The position numbers were made by a program, and so were the translations under genes. A stretch of 49,179 bases of DNA from a virus, in the IMG/VR virus record IMGVR_UViG_3300003690_000014, positions 1-49,179 of that record. One strand, written 5' to 3'. The notes beneath the pieces are model-generated. The model was not told the origin of the DNA and ran no database searches. It worked only from the letters and a program-made list of their open reading frames with translations. Positions 8,762-17,012 of the stretch are shown piece by piece; position 1 is the first letter of the stretch, and every line of letters starts with the position of its first letter.

Positions 8762-9481
8762 TCAACTCACTGAAATAGACTGTCGGATTACGGCACTAGA
8801 GACACGCTCATCACTGGCGGGAGTTCCTCCGGGACGACCATCCTTTTCATCATACGTGGCGAAAATGGAATAGGAATAGGTTCCTGCAGCCAAGCCAGTG
8901 TCTGTCACGCTCGTTGCAAGGTTTGCTGAAAGGGTTACCCCGGTCCCATCACTGATCGTAGCGGGTGCGGTTCCCCCCGAAGCCCGTCGAAGAACTACAC
9001 GATAACGATCAAACCTGTCGGGAGGAAGACCCCACTCAAGGGCCACCTGTCCGCTTCCTCCCGTAGCTGTCAGATAACTTACGGGATGGTATTGACGGAT
9101 GACCGTACACCAGCATTTGAATGACAGATCCCGGAAAGCAATGTAACCGAAATTTGGATCGTAAGTGGGTTGCCGCATATTTGCCGTCTGGAAGGAAATG
9201 GTGATTCCGTTGTCCACCTGCAGACTTCCGATGGTGTTGAATACCTCCTCCTCTATTTCAAGGATACCTTTCCCCTCAGACTTTGTATTGTCCGGGACGT
9301 TTCCTCCGATGATCGTCTTTTCTCCCACCGCATCTCCCGGCACGGTGGTGACAACGGTGATATTGATCGTGGCCTGTATGAGTTGTGGCTGCTCTCCATG
9401 TTGAGGATCCGCAGAACTGTTGACGGGATAGACCAAAGCCACGGGGGTTCGAATGGTCTTCTTGGCATCTTCCGGCACCAT
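8762..9481 (-). CDS. Tail structural protein with fibronectin-III-like domain; probably longer at its N-terminus
   Basis: 239 residues from the ATG at 9481, but that ATG has no ribosome site. The frame stays open and coding-like upstream to 9631 without any ATG, GTG or TTG, overlapping the end of the preceding gene. The C-terminal half (about 135-235) has the pattern of a fibronectin type III or Ig-like domain: a GGSGQVALEWGLPPDRFDRY segment, then an LRRASGG turn and a GLAAGTYSYSIFATY strand. Such domains are common on phage tail tubes and fibres. See the separate entry on a possible -1 frameshift. Confidence 0.65.
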   Translation of the reverse strand: MVPEDAKKTIRTPVALVYPVNSSADPQHGEQPQLIQATINITVVTTVPGDAVGEKTIIGGNVPDNTKSEGKGILEIEEEVFNTIGSLQVDNGITISFQTANMRQPTYDPNFGYIAFRDLSFKCWCTVIRQYHPVSYLTATGGSGQVALEWGLPPDRFDRYRVVLRRASGGTAPATISDGTGVTLSANLATSVTDTGLAAGTYSYSIFATYDEKDGRPGGTPASDERVSSAVIRQSISVS

Positions 9482-9631
9482 TGCAGAAGCCAGTGTGGAT
9501 CCGGTTCCAAAGACACGATTGCTCGATCCCGTCCACTGGGAAGCGTCCAGGAGATAAACAATCTGCCGAATTATCTGTTGCTGGTTGATTTCTCTTTCTC
9601 CAACTTTCCGATATTTTTCCGTACCATAAAA
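9482..9631 (-). other. Start-less upstream extension in the -1 frame (possible programmed frameshift)
   Basis: The reading frame of the 239-residue tail protein is open from 9631 to 9482 with no usual start codon. It encodes plausible protein (for example INQQQIIRQIVYLLDASQWT). It lies in the -1 frame relative to the upstream 119-residue gene, which ends at 9571. The overlap contains CGGAAAG (9610-9604), one base different from the lambda G/T slippery site GGGAAAG and in the correct phase for a -1 slip. Confidence 0.45.
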
Positions 9632-9930
9632 TTAACGACTTCCTGTGCCATGAGATCGTCACCCTCCTCCTTGTTTCGTATGTAAGCGGCGGCAACCAAC
9701 GATTGGGACGCTTCTCCTGTAAGGGAACATCTTTCCCGCCACATCTTATCATTCGCTTCAAGAAACGCTGCCTGCTCGACTTCGCTCATGGAAGTCCACT
9801 CTCCCACGGTGGGAGTCACGCCTGCGTAGACGGCATCCTGAACGGCCTCGCAGATGGCATCGACGGCTTCCTGGGGGACCTCCTTTATCTCCGCGATCCC
9901 AAGTGCCAGCATGAAGGGTCCGACTTTCAT
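9571..9930 (-). CDS. Tail-region protein, tail assembly chaperone candidate
   Basis: 119 residues, mostly alpha-helical and acidic in the N-terminal half with a basic C-terminus. ATG at 9930 follows the preceding stop by one base. The length, helical composition, position before the tape-measure-like gene and overlap with a start-less -1 frame are typical of a tail assembly chaperone (gpG-like). The sequence itself carries no diagnostic motif. A plain structural protein is the alternative. Confidence 0.5.
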   Translation of the reverse strand: MKVGPFMLALGIAEIKEVPQEAVDAICEAVQDAVYAGVTPTVGEWTSMSEVEQAAFLEANDKMWRERCSLTGEASQSLVAAAYIRNKEEGDDLMAQEVVNFMVRKNIGKLEKEKSTSNR

Positions 9931-9931
9931 T

Positions 9932-10501
9932 CTACAGAAGCGCGTTCAGATCACGCGCCCTCCCTTTACGATAGGTTCTTCCACTGGAATCCACCGCTGC
10001 CCAGAAAGTGATGGGAATTCCTATTTCCTCGTCGTAAGAAAGCATCAAAGCTGCTTCTTCATCAATACTTGGAAGTGCTGAATAGATGATGATAAAGGGA
10101 TCCCGTTCCGGAGAAAGCGGAGAGAAAACGAGTTTGATCTCCAGATTGGCAAGATCATAACCAGGACGGTTACCGGATCCACCGGGAAGGTAATTGATGG
10201 TCACGTCTTCCGTGACAGAGCCGATCTGTGTGTTGGGAAATACCTTTGTCAGTGCATCCCTGTCGAATTCCCGCAGGACGCACGCTAGGAAGGGGGCTTC
10301 CCCGCTGTACCACGCACGGGTAACGACCCCCCCCCATTCCTCGCCCGTCGTGAGAGTGGTCTTCGCGCCGAAACTAAAAACCATATCCCTTATAACTCCA
10401 AGGGCCGCTCCCCCATGCGGATAGTCAAGGGTAAGATCCGTGGGGTTGTAGCAAAGTCTTCCCGGAATACGGATTATATTTTGTACATTCGGAGTTGCCA
10501 T
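9932..10501 (-). CDS. Virion protein, possible tail tube or tail terminator
   Basis: 189 residues, beta-rich, without recognisable catalytic residues. It starts immediately after the stop of the tail-completion gene (the ATG and stop are adjacent). In phages with Mu-like head modules the genes just after the virion-morphogenesis protein usually encode tail tube or terminator proteins, so this order supports a tail assignment. No family is recognised from the sequence. Confidence 0.5.
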   Translation of the reverse strand: MATPNVQNIIRIPGRLCYNPTDLTLDYPHGGAALGVIRDMVFSFGAKTTLTTGEEWGGVVTRAWYSGEAPFLACVLREFDRDALTKVFPNTQIGSVTEDVTINYLPGGSGNRPGYDLANLEIKLVFSPLSPERDPFIIIYSALPSIDEEAALMLSYDEEIGIPITFWAAVDSSGRTYRKGRARDLNALL

Positions 10502-11530
10502 TTACGCCTGTGCCTTTCGGAAAAAATCTTCAACTGCTTTTATCATATCCACTTCGGTCTCATCCGTGATACCCAAAAAGGGACGCGCTCCGATTCCGTG
10601 GGACCACCCCTTTACTTCTGGATTAATGGCCCATTTCAGTTTCGAGATAAGATCTTTCCGGCTATATCCTTTTGCATCCTTCTTTTTTGTAACTTTGGAG
10701 GAAAAAGTGGAAACCCGCTTCTTATTTTTCTTGGCGGAAGCCTTGTTGTAGGCAGCGTCTTGTATATTGGTGGAATCTCCGTATCGTGCGAACAATTTAT
10801 CAATTCGTTCATGACCTACTCCTACCCGTTTCTTCCACTTCCCATATTTTTTAGGTGTTGTAGTAAATCTTTTTTTGAGGCGTTCTTTCCCAAATTTATT
10901 TATCTTTTTTTGAAACCATTCTATTTCCTTTTTTATCTCTTTCTGGGTTGGTGCCCTCCAGTCAGCGTCCGTGCGACTTACCTGTATAGTCGCTTTCTTT
11001 TCCATGCGAGTAACAGAACTCTTTTCTCTCGATTTCTCTATGGATCTTTTGCTTTCAGCAGCTTTTTCTGTAAAAAGACCTGTGTATAAATATTCTTGGA
11101 TTCTTTCCTTGGCTCCTTCAGTTATATCCTGATCCATTACGCCCCCTTCCTGCATCAGGGTAGCGTACTCCTTGTTGCTTCCCCACCCTACAACATCGTC
11201 ACTGGTTGTAATGGTAAGGCTTCCCCACAATCCTCCGCGTGTTCCCTCATCTACGTTGGCAGGCCGATCTTGGAAGCGATTTGGTTTGGGTTGTTTCCGA
11301 CCTGCGTTAAAATCCTTGATCGCACCTGCGATATTGAGAACGGGAGGAGTCATTCCGGGATACCGCTCTGACCATGCAAAGTCACCCAGAGCCTGATCTT
11401 TGAATGCCTTCTCAGCAGACGTGAGTCCAATAGCGGATAGTTGCTTGATGAGTTTGGAGGGATCCTTGGCGGCAGCTTCGAGTTTATCGAGCCTCGCCAG
11501 AATATGTTGTTTCAGGCGATAAAGCGACAC
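10502..11530 (-). CDS. Virion morphogenesis / tail completion protein
   Basis: 342 residues. The N-terminal helices, the central Trp-Gly segment (GGLWGSLTITTSDD, about 99-112), the NKEYATLMQEGG segment around 118-130, and the C-terminal GIGARPFLGITDETEVDM segment (about 310-330) match the layout of the phage virion morphogenesis family (Mu gpG / P2 gpS type, PF05069). That family helps finish and join the tail to the head. The long, very basic insert (about 150-290, Lys/Arg rich) makes it larger than usual members (about 150-200 residues). Confidence 0.7.
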   Translation of the reverse strand: MSLYRLKQHILARLDKLEAAAKDPSKLIKQLSAIGLTSAEKAFKDQALGDFAWSERYPGMTPPVLNIAGAIKDFNAGRKQPKPNRFQDRPANVDEGTRGGLWGSLTITTSDDVVGWGSNKEYATLMQEGGVMDQDITEGAKERIQEYLYTGLFTEKAAESKRSIEKSREKSSVTRMEKKATIQVSRTDADWRAPTQKEIKKEIEWFQKKINKFGKERLKKRFTTTPKKYGKWKKRVGVGHERIDKLFARYGDSTNIQDAAYNKASAKKNKKRVSTFSSKVTKKKDAKGYSRKDLISKLKWAINPEVKGWSHGIGARPFLGITDETEVDMIKAVEDFFRKAQA

Positions 11531-11550
11531 CCGATTTCCTCCACCCTCGT

Positions 11551-12018
11551 TTAATCTGTTGTAACAGGACCACTGTTATTATTTGTATCCACAGGAGCAT
11601 TACCCACATACCGTTCTGTAAATACAGAACTGTCGAAGCTTGGTTTCGTTCCTACTCGATCCCTTGTGGGAGACAACGTGCTGTCGGTGAACATCTTGAT
11701 CCGATCGCGCCCGGTAATCAATCCAAGATCCCGCAAACGATTGATCCAGGAGTCCCAATGAGTCAGATCTGACTGTCCGGTAAAGACTAATCCTCGAATA
11801 AGAACTCCTTCACATGCAATCATTTTATGAGTAGATTTTGTATTGTCATACGTCACGCCAGCATAGATTTCAAATCCTGCCTCTACGTCTGTGATTGCTA
11901 GAGCGAATTTGGAATCTGTGCCGGTGCTGAGAGTCGTAGCTGTAGAATCCTGGGGATTGAAAGCGTTAATCAGGATCTGAGATGACCATCTGTTTTGTAC
12001 TTCATCCGCTAATGCCAT
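11551..12018 (-). CDS. Head-tail connector region virion protein
   Basis: 155 residues with AGGAG just before the ATG at 12018. Mixed alpha/beta sequence with no known motif; the last 40 residues are Thr/Asn/Asp rich and probably disordered. Its place between capsid-associated surface proteins and the tail-completion gene suggests a neck or connector protein, but the family was not recognised. Confidence 0.5.
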   Translation of the reverse strand: MALADEVQNRWSSQILINAFNPQDSTATTLSTGTDSKFALAITDVEAGFEIYAGVTYDNTKSTHKMIACEGVLIRGLVFTGQSDLTHWDSWINRLRDLGLITGRDRIKMFTDSTLSPTRDRVGTKPSFDSSVFTERYVGNAPVDTNNNSGPVTTD

Positions 12019-12029
12019 AACCTACTCCT

Positions 12030-12197
12030 TTACTGCGTCTGATATCTGACCGTCATGGTGGTCGCTGTCTCGCCGCCTACGGATTCCCACCTCACCGGCT
12101 GGTATCCCAAAGGACCACCCGGAGCCGTCTCGAAGTCTGGCTGAATCGGGTCTTCTTCAGTCCCGACCCCCTTCTTTTGAAAAGTTCCCGTTTCCAT
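12030..12197 (-). CDS. Small virion-region protein
   Basis: 55 residues. The ATG at 12197 directly follows the TGA of the upstream surface-protein gene, and the stop lies 12 bases before the next gene with its AGGAG site, so it is tightly packed in the operon. It is polar with Pro/Gly turns and no Cys, and ends in a beta-like MTVRYQTQ. Function unknown. Confidence 0.5.
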   Translation of the reverse strand: METGTFQKKGVGTEEDPIQPDFETAPGGPLGYQPVRWESVGGETATTMTVRYQTQ

Positions 12198-12836
12198 TCA
12201 GGACCCCCAGACGAACATGGGACAAATGAAACGGGCATTCAGACCATTTTGCCGGAAATAAACCTGATGAAATGAAGTGAGCGTTGCAGCCGAGGCTGTC
12301 AAAATCTGGAACCATTGTCCAGTTCCTGATTTTACAAACATCTTTAGATCAGTCCCATCCGCAAAGAGTCCGAGTCCCATCACCGGTTGATCTGCACTAT
12401 TTTCTTGAAAAAACGTCGTATCAGTTCCCAAGAGCGTAAATCCGCCCGAAGCATTATAACTACCGAAGTGCATATTATTGCCGCCGGGGTGATGAATCCC
12501 CTGATAGGAATCTTTTATAGTCGCGACTAGCGCGGCTGTTGTTGAGTCGTGGATTCCCCAACCAATATAACCGGTGGTGGATGGCTGCATATACGTCACA
12601 GCCAAAATCTTGCTTTTTGCCGATGGTAAATCGAAAGCGGTCCAACTCACCGCTTGTACCGCCCCCGCTTTTCCGACTGAATTAGTCACTGTAATAGCCG
12701 TCCCAGAGTTGGAATCAGGAGTCGGGAATGTATATCGTGCAGAGATCAGTGGGGCCATGCCATCCACCAGGATGCCTTCCTTGCGGAAGAAATCTTCCCC
12801 GGTTCCCGCGTGGAATGTGGCTGGTGCGTATGACAT
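12198..12836 (-). CDS. Virion surface protein, paralogue of the gene just upstream
   Basis: 212 residues from the ATG at 12836, in a TAATG overlap with the preceding gene; a longer TTG-start frame is not supported. It is a clear paralogue of the 219-residue protein encoded at 12836-13495. The two share GED[YF] near residue 20, GMAPLIS / GMVPLIS about 15 residues later, SW-T-x-x-L-x-x-[SA]K in the middle and an ARFI-P-x-x-x-WG ending. The fold is beta-rich, like a jelly-roll or lectin-type decoration protein. Function as a head or tail spike accessory is inferred from neighbours. Confidence 0.6.
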   Translation of the reverse strand: MSYAPATFHAGTGEDFFRKEGILVDGMAPLISARYTFPTPDSNSGTAITVTNSVGKAGAVQAVSWTAFDLPSAKSKILAVTYMQPSTTGYIGWGIHDSTTAALVATIKDSYQGIHHPGGNNMHFGSYNASGGFTLLGTDTTFFQENSADQPVMGLGLFADGTDLKMFVKSGTGQWFQILTASAATLTSFHQVYFRQNGLNARFICPMFVWGS

Positions 12837-13495
12837 TATGCACCCCAACAATAAATAGGCGCAATAAACCGAGCGGATTCCCCATAATGTCTCAGATAAA
12901 AACTCTGGAAAGTTGCACTCGTATGAGCAGTATCGGTATCAGCAAGAACTTGTACCCATTGTCCAGATGACCCCTTGAAAAACGATTTCTGGATATCATT
13001 ATCCACATCCACATAAAGACCGATCCCCCAAACCGCTGAATATGCGAGGTCATTTTGGTAGATCGTGGCATCTGTCTCGATAGCAGTGTAGGTAGTACTT
13101 CCATTTGTTTTAACATATTTGCCTAATTCGCTGTGCCCTCCCGCCCCATCAAAGGTTGCCTCATAAGCATTTTCTAACGTGGAGGAGGGCAGCGTGGAAG
13201 TATGGAAGCCCAAGCCAATATAATTGCTGGTACTTGAATGAACGTAGGCAATTGCCAAGAGCTTAGTCTTGGACGCCGCAAGGTTGTAGCCCGTCCATGA
13301 CGCCGCTGCCGCTGTTCCAGCAAGGGCAACCGAGTCTGTGATCACAACCGCAGTTCCGTCTGAATCATCAAATGCCGGGATCGTTGTATGTGACGATATT
13401 AAGGGAACCATCCCCGTCGATGCACCGAGGATGCCAAGTGAAATCCAATAATCTTCCCCGGTCATGAAGCTCGCTTGCGCGGGTGAATATGTCAT
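12836..13495 (-). CDS. Virion surface protein, first of a tandem paralogous pair
   Basis: 219 residues; ATG one base after the stop of the preceding fibre-like gene. It is beta-rich and shares its whole length and several blocks (GEDYW near 14-18, GMVPLIS, ARFIAPIYCWGA at the end) with the downstream gene at 12198-12836, so the pair arose by duplication. Ser/Thr/Gly/Tyr rich and probably exposed on the virion. No enzymatic motif is seen. Confidence 0.6.
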   Translation of the reverse strand: MTYSPAQASFMTGEDYWISLGILGASTGMVPLISSHTTIPAFDDSDGTAVVITDSVALAGTAAAASWTGYNLAASKTKLLAIAYVHSSTSNYIGLGFHTSTLPSSTLENAYEATFDGAGGHSELGKYVKTNGSTTYTAIETDATIYQNDLAYSAVWGIGLYVDVDNDIQKSFFKGSSGQWVQVLADTDTAHTSATFQSFYLRHYGESARFIAPIYCWGA

Positions 13496-13496
13496 C

Positions 13497-14438
13497 TTAC
13501 AAAATCGCCCAATCAGGCGTGGCTCCCGTGCAACAAAGCGTGAGCGTTTCGTACTTGGTCGTGATGAACTTATTCAGGTCACCGTCGATGGTTTCGGTTC
13601 CATCCGCATCCACTGTTATGGTCCCTGTGTTAATCGACTTTATATAGAAAACTTGACCCGTATTTCCAGAAATGGCGGGAAGGGTAATCGTAAACGCTCC
13701 TGTCGTATTACAAAGGATGACGTCATCTGTCCCGGCTACGGCGGTGTAGTTGGCGGTCTTGGTGACGACGGTGGAGATTCCCCCGCCGCCTCCTGCAGAA
13801 ATGTCCGTGCCGTTCCAAGTCAGGGCTCCAGCCACGTTGTAGAGCTTGTCGGTGGTCGTTCCAGGAGCGGCGATCTGTCCCATGTGGAGACGGCCCGTTA
13901 TTTCAAGCTGTTCGTCAGGGTCCGTGACTCCTAGACCGACTGACCCCCCCACAGTCATGTCAGTGGTGACTTGGGCGTTACCTGTAACATCCAAAGTATA
14001 GGCAGGATTGGTCTGAAGGATGCCAACCCGCTGGCCCCTCATTGTGATGTGGAGACTATCATCGAGAGTCAGATCAGCTCGTGGACTTCCCGCAGGGCAT
14101 TGGATTTTCAAATTTGCCGAGTTCGTTACGTTGTTGTCGATCTCAAGTGTGAGATCACCTGACGATCCCTCGATCTCAAAGGTAGACGATGGAGTTTGCG
14201 TTCCGAGACCAAGCGATCCCCCCGTGACGTATAGGGAGTCAGGGAATATGTTGTACATCCCACTGCCACTTGTTACTTGGATGACATTCCCTGATTCATC
14301 CTCCAGGTAAAATTCATCTCCGCTTCCTGTATCCTTCCAATACGCCTGCCCTGTATTCGCAATTGCCGCAGGATCACTGGAAAGCTCAACCTGTTTCAGC
14401 GGATTTAGACCCGCTCCCTGTGCTGCTCCAAACCCCAT
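13497..14438 (-). CDS. Fibre-like virion protein with repeated LG-x-x-x-P motifs
   Basis: 313 residues. The N-terminal part resembles head-fibre or tail-fibre starts (a QAYWKDTGSGDEFYLEDESG turn near 30-50). The centre has repeated short beta units (LGLGTQTP, VGILQTNP, VGLGVTDP) spaced about 45-50 residues, a pattern common in the trimeric shafts of phage fibres. Five Gly follow (about 213-217), then a C-terminal domain with typical ITLPAISGNTGQVFYI sequence. Such proteins decorate heads or tails and bind cell surfaces. Confidence 0.65.
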   Translation of the reverse strand: MGFGAAQGAGLNPLKQVELSSDPAAIANTGQAYWKDTGSGDEFYLEDESGNVIQVTSGSGMYNIFPDSLYVTGGSLGLGTQTPSSTFEIEGSSGDLTLEIDNNVTNSANLKIQCPAGSPRADLTLDDSLHITMRGQRVGILQTNPAYTLDVTGNAQVTTDMTVGGSVGLGVTDPDEQLEITGRLHMGQIAAPGTTTDKLYNVAGALTWNGTDISAGGGGGISTVVTKTANYTAVAGTDDVILCNTTGAFTITLPAISGNTGQVFYIKSINTGTITVDADGTETIDGDLNKFITTKYETLTLCCTGATPDWAIL

Positions 14439-14439
14439 C

Positions 14440-14799
14440 TTACGCAGTCCCTAACTGTACTTCCTCGATAACCAAAAGTTCGATGATGCTGTCCGTTTCT
14501 ACCTGGAAGTTGATTGACAACGTATTGGTACTTCCACTACTTGTTTCTATAGGAGAGCCGCCAAAAGCGAAGGTGTAAAGATCCCCGGCGAGTAATGACA
14601 CGCTGGAATTTAATCCGAATGCGTGCGTGGTTGTCCCGTCCGTGTAGGTGACATTGAAAACACTGGCTGTCGTCAGAGCCACGGTTACGCGCCATGCACC
14701 GCCCTCTTTGAGGGTAAGGCTGCTGGAAAGGATATCAGTGTTCGCTCCAGGAGCAGCCAAGTTAAAAATGGATGCATGAGTAATCAATCCCTTGTTCAT
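14440..14799 (-). CDS. Small beta-rich virion protein
   Basis: 119 residues, Thr/Ser rich, with alternating hydrophobic residues that indicate beta-strands and no Cys or catalytic motif. It ends one base before the next gene's ATG. In this block of surface proteins it is likely an accessory head or fibre component; no family recognised. Confidence 0.5.
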   Translation of the reverse strand: MNKGLITHASIFNLAAPGANTDILSSSLTLKEGGAWRVTVALTTASVFNVTYTDGTTTHAFGLNSSVSLLAGDLYTFAFGGSPIETSSGSTNTLSINFQVETDSIIELLVIEEVQLGTA

Positions 14800-14814
14800 A
14801 TCTAATCGCTCCTT

Positions 14815-16131
14815 TTACGAACCAGACCAACCGATGGAAGAACCGTTTGAATGGGGGAAATAATAATTCCACGCCCGTACCACCCACTTTTGAATAATGC
14901 TGGTATCCGCATCAGTATCCAAAAGAGTGAATTGGTCATCAATTTCTGCGGGAATGTAGGCGGCATCTCCACTGGAAGGCAACATCCAATACCAAAGATT
15001 GTCAAAGGGAGTTGCCGAAATAAAGAGAGCTTCTGCAAGAAGAACGGAACCACTCGATATTCCAGTAAGATCAATATCTATCTGGAGATCGTCCTCTTGG
15101 AATACCTTGTACCAGTTTGCCCAATTCGCCGTGCCGGGAACCAACAATACTTTCCATCCCGTCTGACCCGTCACGGTAACAGTCGCGCTGGAGACCCCTC
15201 CCATCCGGACCACCAAGGTTCCCTCTCCGCTGAAGGTTTCACTGTTATAAATGAGAACCATCGCATACGGAAGACTTCGCGAGAGATTGTTTCCCGAGAC
15301 AGTCAGTTTCTGTGTCAGGTTACATGCCGTATTTACTTTCAGGGAATAAGTGGTATCCCCATCTGAAGGGCCTTTCCGAAAGGTGTTCGTGCTGTCGAAA
15401 ATGAAATTGGTGTCATTCACCGTAATCGTGGAAGTCCAATCCGTGATGCTGGTAGGAACCGCTGCAGTGCCTCCGAAACTCTGGAAGCTTGGATTGGAAA
15501 GAAGAGAATCATCGGAAACAGATCCGGCCAGACTCCCCATGAATCCGGAACCGGATCTTTTCAGTTCATCTTTAAGACGGGCTTGACCTTCAATACTCCA
15601 GAGTTCATTTCCAATATCCCGTCCTGTATTGTGATCCAGGATACATTTGATCAGTTTCTGATCGATCCAGACCGCTTCAATATCGAAGTTGTCCTTGTCT
15701 TTTACAAGGCGATGGATCTGGTTCGTTCCGATATTACTGGTGCCAGCTAAAGGTGCCCCATACGTGATCACGCGGGACTGTACGAAATGTGCATTATCCC
15801 GCATGTAATCGATCATCGTACTGAGCATCAGGGTATCACCGGCTGCTGCTACATTCAGCAGACCGATAACATCCTTACAGTACATTCTCAAGTAAGGACG
15901 CTGAAGGGCCTGTGCAAATCCCGGTGTGACCATTCCTGCGAGGGATCCACGAATAGCCTGAACCGCAGCTTCCGATTCTCCTATGTAGTCACCTTCATAG
16001 GATTGCTCGAGAGTATCGATCAGGTTGATAAGGTTGGTGGCGTTTTCTGATCCTGCATCGACGATCAGTTCCAGGCATTTCGCCGCATTAACCCATTGTG
16101 CCTCAACCTCTGCCCTTGTAGGGGTAGCCAT
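14815..16131 (-). CDS. Virion structural protein with C-terminal jelly-roll-like domain
   Basis: 438 residues. The first 200 residues are alpha-helical. The remainder (about 215-400) is beta-rich and Ser/Thr/Trp rich, with a pattern similar to carbohydrate-binding jelly-rolls (an SITDWTSTITVNDTNF segment, then a YSLKVNTACNLTQKL segment and a GWKVLLVPGTANWANWYKVF block). No glycosidase residues can be assigned. It may anchor to the capsid by its helical part and bind glycans with the rest. The role is inferred from domain style and from the position two genes after the major capsid protein. Confidence 0.55.
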   Translation of the reverse strand: MATPTRAEVEAQWVNAAKCLELIVDAGSENATNLINLIDTLEQSYEGDYIGESEAAVQAIRGSLAGMVTPGFAQALQRPYLRMYCKDVIGLLNVAAAGDTLMLSTMIDYMRDNAHFVQSRVITYGAPLAGTSNIGTNQIHRLVKDKDNFDIEAVWIDQKLIKCILDHNTGRDIGNELWSIEGQARLKDELKRSGSGFMGSLAGSVSDDSLLSNPSFQSFGGTAAVPTSITDWTSTITVNDTNFIFDSTNTFRKGPSDGDTTYSLKVNTACNLTQKLTVSGNNLSRSLPYAMVLIYNSETFSGEGTLVVRMGGVSSATVTVTGQTGWKVLLVPGTANWANWYKVFQEDDLQIDIDLTGISSGSVLLAEALFISATPFDNLWYWMLPSSGDAAYIPAEIDDQFTLLDTDADTSIIQKWVVRAWNYYFPHSNGSSIGWSGS

Positions 16132-16158
16132 CCGTCATCTCCTTGCCCCCCTACTCCG

Positions 16159-16989
16159 TTAGGATTTCAGTAATTCCGAAAGGGCAGGAGGCGGGTTATC
16201 AAAGAAAGAATGGAACGCCGGAACCAGACTGAAGTAATCCATCGGGGTTGACCCTGGATCCGCGTCCAAGGGAATCAGGTATACAAATTCCGCAATGGGA
16301 ATATCATACCGTCTCCGATACTCTTGTTCCACAACCGCCTGACCGCGAAGAACCGCGTCCCGGTATTCTTCCTGTGACATCCCTTCAGGGCAATTCCCAT
16401 GCGCCAGATCAATGATCTTGGCATTACGAGGATGAATGGTATGCCATTCACTTCTGGGAATATCAACATGCCCCTCGTTTATACGGATAACGAATCGATC
16501 CATTTCCTTCAGGATCTTTTCGAGTTGAATTGGGGTGAGAAGGGATACCTGTCCGGGATAAGGACGACGGTTGTCGTTGGAATTGCCCACTTGGACACTG
16601 ATTTCATCGGTGAAGGCCGGGAAGTGCAGGGTGGATACATCCAGTTGCTGGAACCATCTGCATCTTCCTATCCACTGCGGCCCATCTTCAGGATCAGGAG
16701 GGGCAAGCCACAAAGACTTCGTTGTCATGCCATCGAGGTACTTGAAGTACTCCATCGTGACATTGCTGACAGACTCTGTGGGAGTATTGCATGTCCGTTT
16801 GATCTTGAATGGATCCGTTTCCGGAAGCGCACCATGCCAGAACAGGGTTGGTAATGTAATGTTACGAAGATTGATCTCCTTCGTAATATTCTGGGCATTA
16901 TCTTTTACAGCTTCTTCTTCCATAATTTGCGCTACAGAAGACTTCTCCTGGACCTGCGCTACAGCTTTCTTAGGTCTACCCCGTGGCAT
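16159..16989 (-). CDS. Head-region protein with AT-hook-like N-terminus
   Basis: 276 residues from the ATG at 16989, preceded by GGAGGA; a longer frame from 17055 overlaps the capsid gene and is rejected. The N-terminus MPRGRPKKA resembles an AT-hook (RGRP) that could contact DNA or RNA. The rest is mixed alpha/beta with many Trp and Pro and no known catalytic motif. It directly follows the major capsid gene, so a connector or capsid-associated role is likely. Confidence 0.55.
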   Translation of the reverse strand: MPRGRPKKAVAQVQEKSSVAQIMEEEAVKDNAQNITKEINLRNITLPTLFWHGALPETDPFKIKRTCNTPTESVSNVTMEYFKYLDGMTTKSLWLAPPDPEDGPQWIGRCRWFQQLDVSTLHFPAFTDEISVQVGNSNDNRRPYPGQVSLLTPIQLEKILKEMDRFVIRINEGHVDIPRSEWHTIHPRNAKIIDLAHGNCPEGMSQEEYRDAVLRGQAVVEQEYRRRYDIPIAEFVYLIPLDADPGSTPMDYFSLVPAFHSFFDNPPPALSELLKS

Positions 16990-17012
16990 GGTGTCCTCCT
17001 TCAAAATACAAT

